From positions 1-7,504 of the forward strand of contig JAEWRS010000167.1 of the NCBI GenBank assembly GCA_023398855.1: a stretch of DNA of 7,504 nt. The letters are read 5' to 3'. The translations under genes were made by a program, and so were the position numbers. Within the stretch, counting starts at the first letter, position 1, and every line of letters begins with the position of its first letter. The notes under the pieces were generated by a model. It was given only the letters and a program-made list of their open reading frames with translations. It searched no databases and was not told the DNA's origin. Source of the DNA: Bacillota bacterium. Its GTDB lineage: Bacteria > Bacillota > Clostridia > Lachnospirales > Lachnospiraceae. Positions 1 to 5,873 of this stretch are shown here, piece after piece.

Positions 1-1482
1 CAGTTCCGGGTGGATTCCAGAGCCATGGTGATCTATGCAGGGAATGCCCAGGAGCTTGATAAGCTGAAGCAAAGCTTTGAGCTTGGATCGGAGAAGTTTC
101 TCGCCAGCACCGCGTCTTATCGGACAAGCATAAGCAACCCTGATTCTTTTGTTTTATTAGACGAGACCGTTTCTATATTTAACAATTCATTTAAACCGGC
201 AGTAGAAACGTGTCTGGAAATGGCAAATGCGGGTAATGAATCCGGTGCATGGGATGCGCTCTATGAGGAAACAGATAATATCCAGAAAATGTTTGATAAC
301 TTTAATAAGCTGGTAGATAATCGGATGGAAGCAGCGAGAAAGACAAATGAAGCCAATAATAAGACCGCATTCTGGCTGACGGTTATTTTGGTTTTCCTCA
401 TTGTGTCAGGAGCCGGTATAGCCATATTTTTAGGGCTGAAAATTTCAAATATGATCAGTCAGCCAATCGGGAAGGTGGTAAAAGCAGCTGGCCGGATTGC
501 ATTAGGTCATGTGGATGTGGAGCTTAGCGATATTGACTCAAAGGACGAAACCGGTCAGCTTGCCAATGCTTTTACCGGTATGATTGAAAGCATTAGAAAA
601 CAGGTGGAAGCTGCGGACAAGATCAGCAATGGTGATTTTACCAAAGAAGTGCCGCTTCGCTCGGACCAGGATGTCCTTGGATTGGCACTGCAGAAAATCA
701 GAAAAGATTTAAACCAGACGCTTTTATTGATCAGCTCTTCCTCTGAACAGGTCAATGCCGGAGCAGAACAGGTATCAGCTGCAGCCCAGGCCCTGGCCTC
801 GGGTACAGCGGAGCAGGCGGCTACGATTGAAGAACTCAATGCCTCTGTATCCAGCGTGGCAGGTCAGACAGAACAAAATGCAAGAAATGTGAAAAAAGCC
901 TCCGAGTATGTTGGGCAGGCCGGAATAGGAGTGAATGAAAGCAACGAATACATGGGAAGGCTTACTGCAGCGATGAAAGAAATCGGGTCAGCCTCTGATA
1001 AGATATCAAGTATTACAAAGGTAATTGAAGGCATTGCTTTTCAGACAAACATTCTTGCCCTGAATGCTGCTGTTGAATCTGCCCGCGCGGGAGAAGCCGG
1101 CAAAGGGTTTGCGGTAGTAGCTGATGAGGTCAGGAACCTTGCCGGAAAATCTGCGGAAGCAGCAAAGCAGACCGTTGATTTAATCTCACATTCGGTTACA
1201 AGTGTTGCAGAGGGAGAACGTCTGGCAGATGAAACGGCAAAAGTACTTGAGAATGTAGCGGAAAAAGCACAGCTGGTGGAAAAAGCCGTCAAGGAAATAG
1301 AAGAATCATCATTTTATCAGGTACAGGCAATTGAGCAGATTAACCAGGGCTTGTCCCAGGTGTCGTCTGTTGTTCAGAATAACGCTGCCACAGCAGAAGA
1401 AAGCTCCTCTTCCAGCGAAGAACTGGCCGCCCAGGCACAGATGCTTCAGCAGGAAGTGAGCAGGTTCCGGCTCTTAAAATAA
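1..1482 (+). CDS. Methyl-accepting chemotaxis protein, 5' partial
   Basis: This is a membrane chemoreceptor that controls CheA through CheW at the polar receptor array. The frame is open from base 1, so the true start lies upstream; 493 residues are visible and the first membrane helix is missing. The visible N-terminal ~120 residues are helical and look like the end of a four-helix-bundle ligand domain. A membrane segment follows at about residues 124-147, then a HAMP domain (about 148-200), a second HAMP-like stretch (about 204-240, with NGDF) and the cytoplasmic signalling coiled coil. The conserved hairpin tip is plain: [20 protein letters not shown] at about 342-360, followed by [15 protein letters not shown]. 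The C-terminus ends RFRLLK, so there is no NWxxF-type tether for CheR/CheB. The ligand cannot be told from sequence. Family assignment is certain; completeness is not. Confidence 0.97.
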   Translation, partial: QFRVDSRAMVIYAGNAQELDKLKQSFELGSEKFLASTASYRTSISNPDSFVLLDETVSIFNNSFKPAVETCLEMANAGNESGAWDALYEETDNIQKMFDNFNKLVDNRMEAARKTNEANNKTAFWLTVILVFLIVSGAGIAIFLGLKISNMISQPIGKVVKAAGRIALGHVDVELSDIDSKDETGQLANAFTGMIESIRKQVEAADKISNGDFTKEVPLRSDQDVLGLALQKIRKDLNQTLLLISSSSEQVNAGAEQVSAAAQALASGTAEQAATIEELNASVSSVAGQTEQNARNVKKASEYVGQAGIGVNESNEYMGRLTAAMKEIGSASDKISSITKVIEGIAFQTNILALNAAVESARAGEAGKGFAVVADEVRNLAGKSAEAAKQTVDLISHSVTSVAEGERLADETAKVLENVAEKAQLVEKAVKEIEESSFYQVQAIEQINQGLSQVSSVVQNNAATAEESSSSSEELAAQAQMLQQEVSRFRLLK

Positions 1483-1534
1483 AATCGGTTGTTACCGGCT
1501 CTATTTAACGGATAAAAGAAAGAGAAAGAATTGC

Positions 1535-1564
1535 TTTACAGTCTGCCACCATATTTTGTATAAT
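1535..1564 (+). promoter_or_regulatory. Sigma-A-type promoter for aroK
   Basis: A -35 box TTTACA (1535-1540) and a perfect -10 box TATAAT (1559-1564) are separated by 18 bases. Transcription would start near 1571, giving a leader of about 60 bases before the chosen aroK start. That leader contains a small hairpin (AGGGAA 1576-1581 pairing with TTCCCT 1592-1597). The promoter makes aroK a unit separate from the upstream chemoreceptor. No convincing terminator was found after the receptor gene, so readthrough is possible. Confidence 0.7.
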
Positions 1565-1620
1565 GTAAAAAATGCAGGGAACGGCAAGATATTCCCTTTG
1601 TTCATGAAAAGACAAAATGT

Positions 1621-1626
1621 GGAGAG
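1621..1626 (+). promoter_or_regulatory. Ribosome binding site deciding the aroK start
   Basis: GGAGAG lies five bases upstream of the ATG at 1632. It lies inside the first codons if translation were to begin at the in-frame ATG at 1617, which has no purine-rich site at a usable distance. This favours 1632. Confidence 0.65.
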
Positions 1627-1631
1627 ATGAT

Positions 1632-2243
1632 ATGAGAGAGCTGAGTGAAGTAAGAAAAGAATTGGAGTGCTGCGATCTGGAGCTTATAAAGCTTCTGATG
1701 CAGAACAAAAGCCTGATTGACCATAACATTGCCCTGATCGGGTTTATGGGAACAGGTAAGAGCACGGTATCCCAATATTTAAAGGAAATGCTGGACATGA
1801 ATGAGGCAGATGTGGATGCCATGATCGTAGAAGACCAGAAGATGCCTATTAAGGATATCTTTGCTCAATACGGAGAGGAATACTTCAGGAAATGCGAAAG
1901 CAATGTCATCCTTGGTCTGCAAAACTGCCGCAAAACCATTATTTCCTGCGGCGGCGGCGCGGTAATGCGGGAAGTAAATGTGAAAAATCTTAAAAAAGGA
2001 AGCCGCATTGTGCTTTTGACTGCAAGCCCTGAATCCATCTTGGAACGGGTTAGGGGTGATGGCGGTCGTCCGATTTTAAATGGAAATATGAATGTGGAAT
2101 TCATAAAAGAGCTTATGGAAAAACGTAAGGATTTTTATGAAAAGGCAGCTGATATCATCATTGATACGGATCATAAAAGCGTTGGCAGGATATGCGAAGA
2201 GCTCATCACAGCCCTGGTTCAATTTGAGCAGAGGTTCTCTTGA
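1632..2243 (+). CDS. aroK: Shikimate kinase with vestigial chorismate-mutase-like N-terminus
   Basis: It phosphorylates shikimate to shikimate 3-phosphate with ATP, in the cytoplasmic chorismate pathway for aromatic amino acids. The protein has 203 residues from the ATG at 1632 (208 if the ATG at 1617 is used). The kinase part begins near residue 32: Walker A GFMGTGKST (37-45), the DxD pair D60/D62 for Mg2+ and shikimate, R86 in GEEYFRKCE, the GGG motif at 107-109, and the lid arginine R146 in GGRPIL. All key residues are present. Residues 1-31 resemble the first helix of an AroQ-type chorismate mutase (LSEVRKEL...DLELIKLLM), but the rest of that ~90-residue domain is absent, so no mutase activity is expected. 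The gene stands alone between chemotaxis genes rather than in an aro operon. The stop codon overlaps the -35 box of the next promoter. Confidence 0.95.
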   Translation: MRELSEVRKELECCDLELIKLLMQNKSLIDHNIALIGFMGTGKSTVSQYLKEMLDMNEADVDAMIVEDQKMPIKDIFAQYGEEYFRKCESNVILGLQNCRKTIISCGGGAVMREVNVKNLKKGSRIVLLTASPESILERVRGDGGRPILNGNMNVEFIKELMEKRKDFYEKAADIIIDTDHKSVGRICEELITALVQFEQRFS

Positions 2244-2269
2244 CAGGTTTGAAAATTCTGCTATATAAT
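2240..2269 (+). promoter_or_regulatory. Consensus sigma-A promoter of the hemerythrin-cheX unit
   Basis: A perfect -35 box TTGACA (2240-2245) and a perfect -10 box TATAAT (2264-2269) are separated by 18 bases. The -35 box contains the TGA stop codon of aroK (2241-2243). The start site would be near 2276, leaving a leader of about 105 bases before the hemerythrin ATG. Confidence 0.82.
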
Positions 2270-2303
2270 ACAGGCAGGGGCAAAGTCTGAGAACAGCCTT
2301 GTC

Positions 2304-2320
2304 TTGTGTTCCCAATACAA
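2304..2320 (+). other. Leader hairpin 1 upstream of hemerythrin
   Basis: TTGTGTT (2304-2310) can pair with AATACAA (2314-2320), with one G-U pair and a CCC loop. It lies in the predicted 5' untranslated region. It may be a chance stem, but together with the palindrome 15 bases downstream it suggests a folded leader. Confidence 0.4.
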
Positions 2321-2334
2321 ATGATAAAGCGATA

Positions 2335-2352
2335 CCGGCTTCATGAAGCCGG
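2335..2352. repeat. Perfect 18-base palindrome in the hemerythrin leader
   Basis: The 18-base sequence 2335-2352 equals its own reverse complement (half-site CCGGCTTCA). As RNA it would form a strong GC-rich hairpin about 15-30 bases upstream of the hemerythrin ribosome binding site. As DNA it could bind a dimeric protein. No T-run follows (the next bases are CATAAACTC), so it is not a standard intrinsic terminator. It lies about 60 bases downstream of the predicted transcription start, rather far for simple repression at the promoter. Confidence 0.6.
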
Positions 2353-2381
2353 CATAAACTCATAGAAAGGCAGGATAACCT

Positions 2382-2807
2382 ATGCTATGGAAGGACAAGT
2401 ATGAACTGGGTGTTCCGGCAATTGATGTGCAGCATATGGAATTGTTCCAGCGGGTAGAGGTCTTTATGAAAGTGCTGCGCTCCAGTGCTACCTGGGATGA
2501 GAAGGTACAAAAGGTGAATGAAACCCTGGAATTTATGAATGCATATGTGATAGAGCATTTCCGTGATGAGGAAGCATACCAGGAGAAGATTGGTTATCCG
2601 GGCAGAGAGGAGCATAAGAAAATCCATACGGATATGGTAGATTATGTTCTTGCGGTTACGGAAGCTTATGAGCGCAGCGGATATGATGAGCAGCTGATGC
2701 AGAAGTTTGCAGGCAAGCTAGTGGCCTGGCTTATCAACCATGTTGCTGCGGAAGACCAGCGCATAGCCTCCTATGCAATTTCAAAGGGGGTAACTGAGTA
2801 TGACTGA
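2382..2807 (+). CDS. Single-domain bacteriohemerythrin
   Basis: This is a small cytoplasmic non-haem di-iron protein of the hemerythrin family, which binds O2 reversibly. In anaerobes and microaerophiles such proteins are linked to oxygen sensing, delivery or scavenging. The protein has 141 residues, close to the usual single-domain length. All seven expected iron ligands are visible: H18 (in IDVQH), H59 and E63 (HFRDE), H78 and H82 (HxxxH), H120 and D125 (HVAAED). The N-terminal W3 and the GVPAID segment are also typical. It lacks a signal peptide, membrane helix or fused signalling domain. AGGA at 2372-2375 precedes the ATG by six bases. Its 3' end overlaps the CheX-like gene by 8 bases, so the two are probably co-translated. 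The family call is firm; the physiological role is inference. Confidence 0.95.
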   Translation: MLWKDKYELGVPAIDVQHMELFQRVEVFMKVLRSSATWDEKVQKVNETLEFMNAYVIEHFRDEEAYQEKIGYPGREEHKKIHTDMVDYVLAVTEAYERSGYDEQLMQKFAGKLVAWLINHVAAEDQRIASYAISKGVTEYD

Positions 2808-3243
2808 TCTTTACAGACCTTTTTTAGAAGCAACCAGGAATGTATTTAGGCTGATGCTTGAGCTTCATGATGTTTCTGACTTCCCGGCGGACTCCTTTGC
2901 ATGTGAAGAGGAATTGGATGTTTCCGTTGGTTTTATCGGAGACTTAAAGGGGGAAGTGGTTTACCGTCTTCCTCATCATACATCTCTTGGTATTGTAAAT
3001 ATTATAAGCGGAATGGAATTTGATTCAGTGGATGATTTCGTTACCTCAGCGGTATCTGAAATTGCCAACATTATCAGCGGAAATGTTCTTACCATGCTTG
3101 CAGGTGAGGATTTGAACTGCGATATTCTTCCTCCGGTTATTCGCAGCATGAATGAAAACAGGGAATATACATTTCATTCTGCCTGCTGCGTAACGACTTC
3201 TATTGGAGAGGTCTGTCTGGATATAAGGCTTAGCCAGGCGTAG
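2800..3243 (+). CDS. CheX/CheC-like chemotaxis phosphatase
   Basis: Members of this family dephosphorylate CheY-P, or in some paralogues act on other receiver domains. The protein has 147 residues, matching single-domain CheX length. The signature helix is SAVSEIANIISGN, with the catalytic-type pair E87 and N90, followed about 21 residues later by prolines P111-P112; this fits the family pattern ExxN...P. Only one such active helix is seen, as in CheX rather than two-site CheC. The central part (VSVGFIGDLKGEVVYRL) fits the strand-turn-strand of the fold. The ATG at 2800 lies inside the end of the hemerythrin gene, and AAAGGGGG (2783-2790) sits nine bases upstream. Co-transcription with a hemerythrin suggests a link between oxygen or redox state and phospho-relay output (inference). 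A strong terminator follows. Confidence 0.88.
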   Translation: MTDLYRPFLEATRNVFRLMLELHDVSDFPADSFACEEELDVSVGFIGDLKGEVVYRLPHHTSLGIVNIISGMEFDSVDDFVTSAVSEIANIISGNVLTMLAGEDLNCDILPPVIRSMNENREYTFHSACCVTTSIGEVCLDIRLSQA

Positions 3244-3292
3244 TGATTGGGATTTTAAGAAGGATTGGGAATCTGTCATAAACTACATAAGC

Positions 3293-3337
3293 AACACGTG
3301 GATATCATTTGAAAGAACGGTATCCACGTGTTTTTTT
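3293..3337 (+). terminator. Rho-independent terminator after the CheX-like gene
   Basis: A perfect 12-base stem (3293-3304 with 3321-3332, core ACACGTGGATA) encloses a 16-base loop, and the run TTTTTTT occupies 3331-3337. It ends the hemerythrin-cheX transcript 50 bases after the stop codon and separates the chemotaxis part from the metal locus. Confidence 0.93.
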
Positions 3338-3349
3338 GCAGCCGTATCC

Positions 3350-3358
3350 TGTTATGAT
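3350..3358 (+). promoter_or_regulatory. Possible extended -10 promoter of the metal operon
   Basis: TGTTATGAT fits the extended -10 form (TGn before TATGAT, 3353-3358). The -35 region coincides with the T-run of the upstream terminator and has no good hexamer. The start would be near 3365, giving a leader of about 107 bases. A second, weaker extended -10 candidate is TGCTATTCT at 3432-3440. Which one is used cannot be decided by eye. Confidence 0.4.
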
Positions 3359-3379
3359 GAAAAATACTTGAGGCTTATC

Positions 3380-3415
3380 TGTGGATTTTGTGTGAAAAAA
3401 TCATCATCCACACAA
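3380..3415. repeat. Overlapping inverted repeats upstream of the HMA-SafE gene
   Basis: Two 7-base inverted repeats share their right arm: TGTGGAT (3380-3386) with ATCCACA (3406-3412), and TTGTGTG (3388-3394) with CACACAA (3409-3415). They are mutually exclusive as RNA hairpins, with loops of 19 and 14 bases. They lie between the two promoter candidates and about 60 bases before the gene start. They could be an operator or a leader structure. They do not match the Firmicute CopY box TACAnnTGTA. Confidence 0.45.
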
Positions 3416-3456
3416 CTTCTACAAATGGTCCTGCTATTCTTGTTTTCAGAAATATA

Positions 3457-3464
3457 AAAGGAGG
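3457..3464 (+). promoter_or_regulatory. Ribosome binding site deciding the HMA-SafE start
   Basis: AAAGGAGG is seven bases upstream of the ATG at 3472, and the encoded protein then begins just before its HMA domain. A TTG at 3388 would extend the frame by 28 residues, but it falls inside the inverted repeat and has no ribosome binding site. Confidence 0.85.
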
Positions 3465-3471
3465 ACAGACG

Positions 3472-5343
3472 ATGGGATCTGCTGTAAAAACCAAAAAGAT
3501 ACGAATCGGTGGAATGACCTGCATAAGCTGTCAAAATAAAATTGAAAAGAAGCTGAAACATACGGCTGGAATTGAAATGGCTGAGGTGAGCTACAGCACC
3601 GGAACCGCTGCAATTACGTTTGACATTGATATTATTTCGTATAAAAGAATTGTTGGGATCATTGAAGATCTGGGTTATCAGGTACTAACAGAGGATAAAC
3701 AAAAGGGAACGGATAACAGCCGGGTGATAGGTATATTGCTCATCATTGTTTCCCTGTACTTACTGATCCAGCAGTTTGGGCTGTTAAATCTGCTTGTTCC
3801 CAGCCAGCTGGCAGATAAAAAAATGGGATATGGAATGTTGTTTGTCATCGGTCTTGTTACATCCGTTCATTGTGTGGCTATGTGCGGCGGCATCAATCTG
3901 TCCCAGTGTATTCCACGCAGTGGAGAAGAAGGAGAGGAAAAGAGCCGTTATTCCACCTTTAGGCCAACGTTTCTCTATAACCTGGGGCGTGTAAGCTCTT
4001 ACACTGGGGTAGGCTTCCTGGTAGGGGCCTTAGGCTCTGTGGTTACGTTTTCTAATACCCTTCAGGGAGTTTTAAAACTGATAGCCGGTATTTTCATGGT
4101 CATTATGGGAATAAACATGCTTGGGATATTCCCAAGGCTTCGCAGGCTGAATCCAGGAATGCCCCCGATTTTTGCCGGAAAGATTAATAAGGAACGGTCA
4201 AAAACCAATAGTCCTCTGATTGTAGGCCTGTTAAACGGGCTCATGCCCTGCGGTCCTTTACAGGCCATGCAGATCTATGCGCTGTCCACGGGAAATCCTT
4301 TTTCCGGTGCATTGTCCATGTTCTTGTTCAGTCTTGGTACCGTACCCCTGATGTTCGGACTTGGTGCCATTTCCTCTGCCCTTGGAAAAAAATTCACAGG
4401 CAGGGCCATGACAGCAGGCGCTGTGCTGGTGGTGGTGCTTGGTATGTCCATGTTTTCCCAGGGGTTAAGCCTGTCGGGTGCGCCGGGCCTATTCTCTGGC
4501 AGCGGAGGAAGTGCCTATGCTGCCGGAGAGCAGGAGAAAAAGGCTGATACAAAAATAGAAGACGGAGTACAGATCATAAACAGCACCCTTTCACCGGGAA
4601 GATATCCTAATATCAATGTCCAGAAAGGAATACCGGTAAAATGGATCATTGATGCCCCCAAGGGAAGCATAAACGGATGCAACAACCGGATTATAATACG
4701 GGACCTTGGCATGGAATACTCGTTTAAAACCGGGGAAAATGTCATTGAATTTACACCTGAAAAAACTGGAAAAATCCCGTACAGCTGCTGGATGGGGATG
4801 ATACGCGGGACCATTAACGTGACCGAAGAAGGAGCAACAGAAAGCAACGCAGGCTCTGATGAGAAGGGAGTATTAAAACAATATGAACCAGAAGAGCCGG
4901 TGGCAGCAGGATATAGGATTCCAACCGAAGAGATTGCTGTAGCAAAAGAAGCTGCAGATGAGTATGGAAGCACCATTCAGAGGATCACCATAGAGCTTAC
5001 CGATGAAGGGTTTAAACCTGCAGCGGCAGTAGTAAAGTCCGGGATGGATGTGGAATGGAATATCATTGACAGTACGTCTGATTCCACCAACAGGACTGAG
5101 CTGCTTGTTCCGGATTTTGCAACCCGGATTCCTCTTGAAAGGGGAGAAAACAACCTGTATTTTACACCGGCAGGAAGCTTTGATTTTTCCACTGGGAACA
5201 ATTCCTGCTATGGGTATATCAAGGTTGTGGATGATTTAAATAACTTAGATCTGGATGGAATTAAAAAAGAAATAAGCAGCTTTAAAACTATGATCTGGCC
5301 CGAGGATACCTTCCAGGGAGCAGGCGGTTCCTGCTGCGGATAA
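3472..5343 (+). CDS. HMA - SafE/DsbD_2-like membrane - dual cupredoxin-like fusion protein
   Basis: Probable copper-handling membrane protein, 623 residues. Domains in order: a heavy-metal-associated domain (about 8-73) with GGMTCISC, metal cysteines C17 and C20; a membrane domain of about seven helices (near 85-108, 119-141, 174-193, 198-220, 248-272, 279-303, 312-332) carrying HCVAMCGG (133-140) and LMPCGP (257-262), typical of the SafE/DsbD_2 (UreH-like) branch; a first cupredoxin-like domain (about 366-452) with C403 and a CWMGM motif (439-443); a second, more diverged one (about 502-587) with C579; and a tail ending GGSCCG (C621, C622). Seven helices put the N-terminal HMA inside and the cupredoxins outside. 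The extracytoplasmic part contains no histidine, so a classical type-1 copper site is not possible there; Cys/Met Cu(I) binding is more likely. It starts an operon with the DUF2318 lipoprotein 17 bases downstream. The substrate is inferred, not shown. Confidence 0.9.
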   Translation: MGSAVKTKKIRIGGMTCISCQNKIEKKLKHTAGIEMAEVSYSTGTAAITFDIDIISYKRIVGIIEDLGYQVLTEDKQKGTDNSRVIGILLIIVSLYLLIQQFGLLNLLVPSQLADKKMGYGMLFVIGLVTSVHCVAMCGGINLSQCIPRSGEEGEEKSRYSTFRPTFLYNLGRVSSYTGVGFLVGALGSVVTFSNTLQGVLKLIAGIFMVIMGINMLGIFPRLRRLNPGMPPIFAGKINKERSKTNSPLIVGLLNGLMPCGPLQAMQIYALSTGNPFSGALSMFLFSLGTVPLMFGLGAISSALGKKFTGRAMTAGAVLVVVLGMSMFSQGLSLSGAPGLFSGSGGSAYAAGEQEKKADTKIEDGVQIINSTLSPGRYPNINVQKGIPVKWIIDAPKGSINGCNNRIIIRDLGMEYSFKTGENVIEFTPEKTGKIPYSCWMGMIRGTINVTEEGATESNAGSDEKGVLKQYEPEEPVAAGYRIPTEEIAVAKEAADEYGSTIQRITIELTDEGFKPAAAVVKSGMDVEWNIIDSTSDSTNRTELLVPDFATRIPLERGENNLYFTPAGSFDFSTGNNSCYGYIKVVDDLNNLDLDGIKKEISSFKTMIWPEDTFQGAGGSCCG

Positions 5344-5360
5344 AAAGAATAGGAGACCAT

Positions 5361-5873
5361 ATGATGATACAGAAGTTTTCAATGCGGTTGGTTGTGTTTG
5401 TGGTTGCAGCAGCAGTTCTCACTGCCTGCGGGCCAAAGGAAAAGGCAGAGAAGACAGAGCCAGCAGCCGCATCGGCAGAAAGCGGACAAAAGTCAGGGAC
5501 AGGAGAAGCTCTTGTAATTCCTGTAAAAGATATTTCAAGTACAGCCCAATTTTATCCTGTTGATGTAGACGGCACCAAGATGGAGGTCATTGCAGTTAAG
5601 GCCCCGGATGGAACCATCCGGACAGCGTTTAACACCTGTCAGGTATGTTATGACTCAGGAAGAGGATACTATAAGCAGGAAAACGATGTTCTGGTTTGCC
5701 AGAACTGCGGAAACCGTTTTCCCATGAGCCGTGTAGAGGTGGAGGCAGGAGGCTGCAATCCCTGGCCCATATTTGACGAGAACAAGACTGTGACAGATGA
5801 GTCCATCACGATCAGTGATGAGTTTCTCCAGGAATCCAGGGATATATTTGCAAACTGGAAGGCTGCTTATTAA
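5361..5873 (+). CDS. DUF2318 (FtrD-like) Cys-rich lipoprotein
   Basis: Secreted, lipid-anchored protein of 170 residues. A hydrophobic signal (about 9-22) ends in the lipobox LTAC, with C23 as the lipidated residue, followed by a charged and Ala-rich linker to about residue 50. The rest is a DUF2318 domain, the soluble part of FtrD-like proteins: CQVC (C93, C96), CQNC followed by GNRF (C113, C116), and GGCNPWPI (C132). Five cysteines suggest a metal or Fe-S site. The membrane helices of longer FtrD-like proteins are absent here. AGGAG (5351-5355) serves either ATG 5361 (spacing five) or the adjacent ATG 5364 (spacing eight); both give the same mature protein. Its position after a cupredoxin-containing membrane protein recalls Ftr-type iron systems, where FtrD accompanies a cupredoxin (family knowledge), but no Ftr1 permease is seen here. 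The precise function is unknown. Confidence 0.88.
   Translation: MMIQKFSMRLVVFVVAAAVLTACGPKEKAEKTEPAAASAESGQKSGTGEALVIPVKDISSTAQFYPVDVDGTKMEVIAVKAPDGTIRTAFNTCQVCYDSGRGYYKQENDVLVCQNCGNRFPMSRVEVEAGGCNPWPIFDENKTVTDESITISDEFLQESRDIFANWKAAY

Noticed and set aside
555..1292. Minus-strand open frames of 94 and 83 codons inside the chemoreceptor gene
   Set aside because: Their Ser/Ala-rich products are the antisense reading of the receptor coiled coil; no domain and no upstream signals were seen.
1487..1498. Small hairpin CGGT-TGTT-ACCG after the chemoreceptor stop
   Set aside because: The four-base stem and lack of a T-run make it too weak to call a terminator.
2276..2381. c-di-GMP (GEMM) riboswitch suggested by GGGGCAAAG and AAAGCGATACCGG in the hemerythrin leader
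   Set aside because: The order and pairing of the conserved GEMM elements are not met; the likeness is limited to short words.
4515..4976. Minus-strand open frame of 153 codons under the cupredoxin region
   Set aside because: Antisense to a gene with clear domain structure; low-complexity Ser/Pro-rich product with no ribosome binding site noted.
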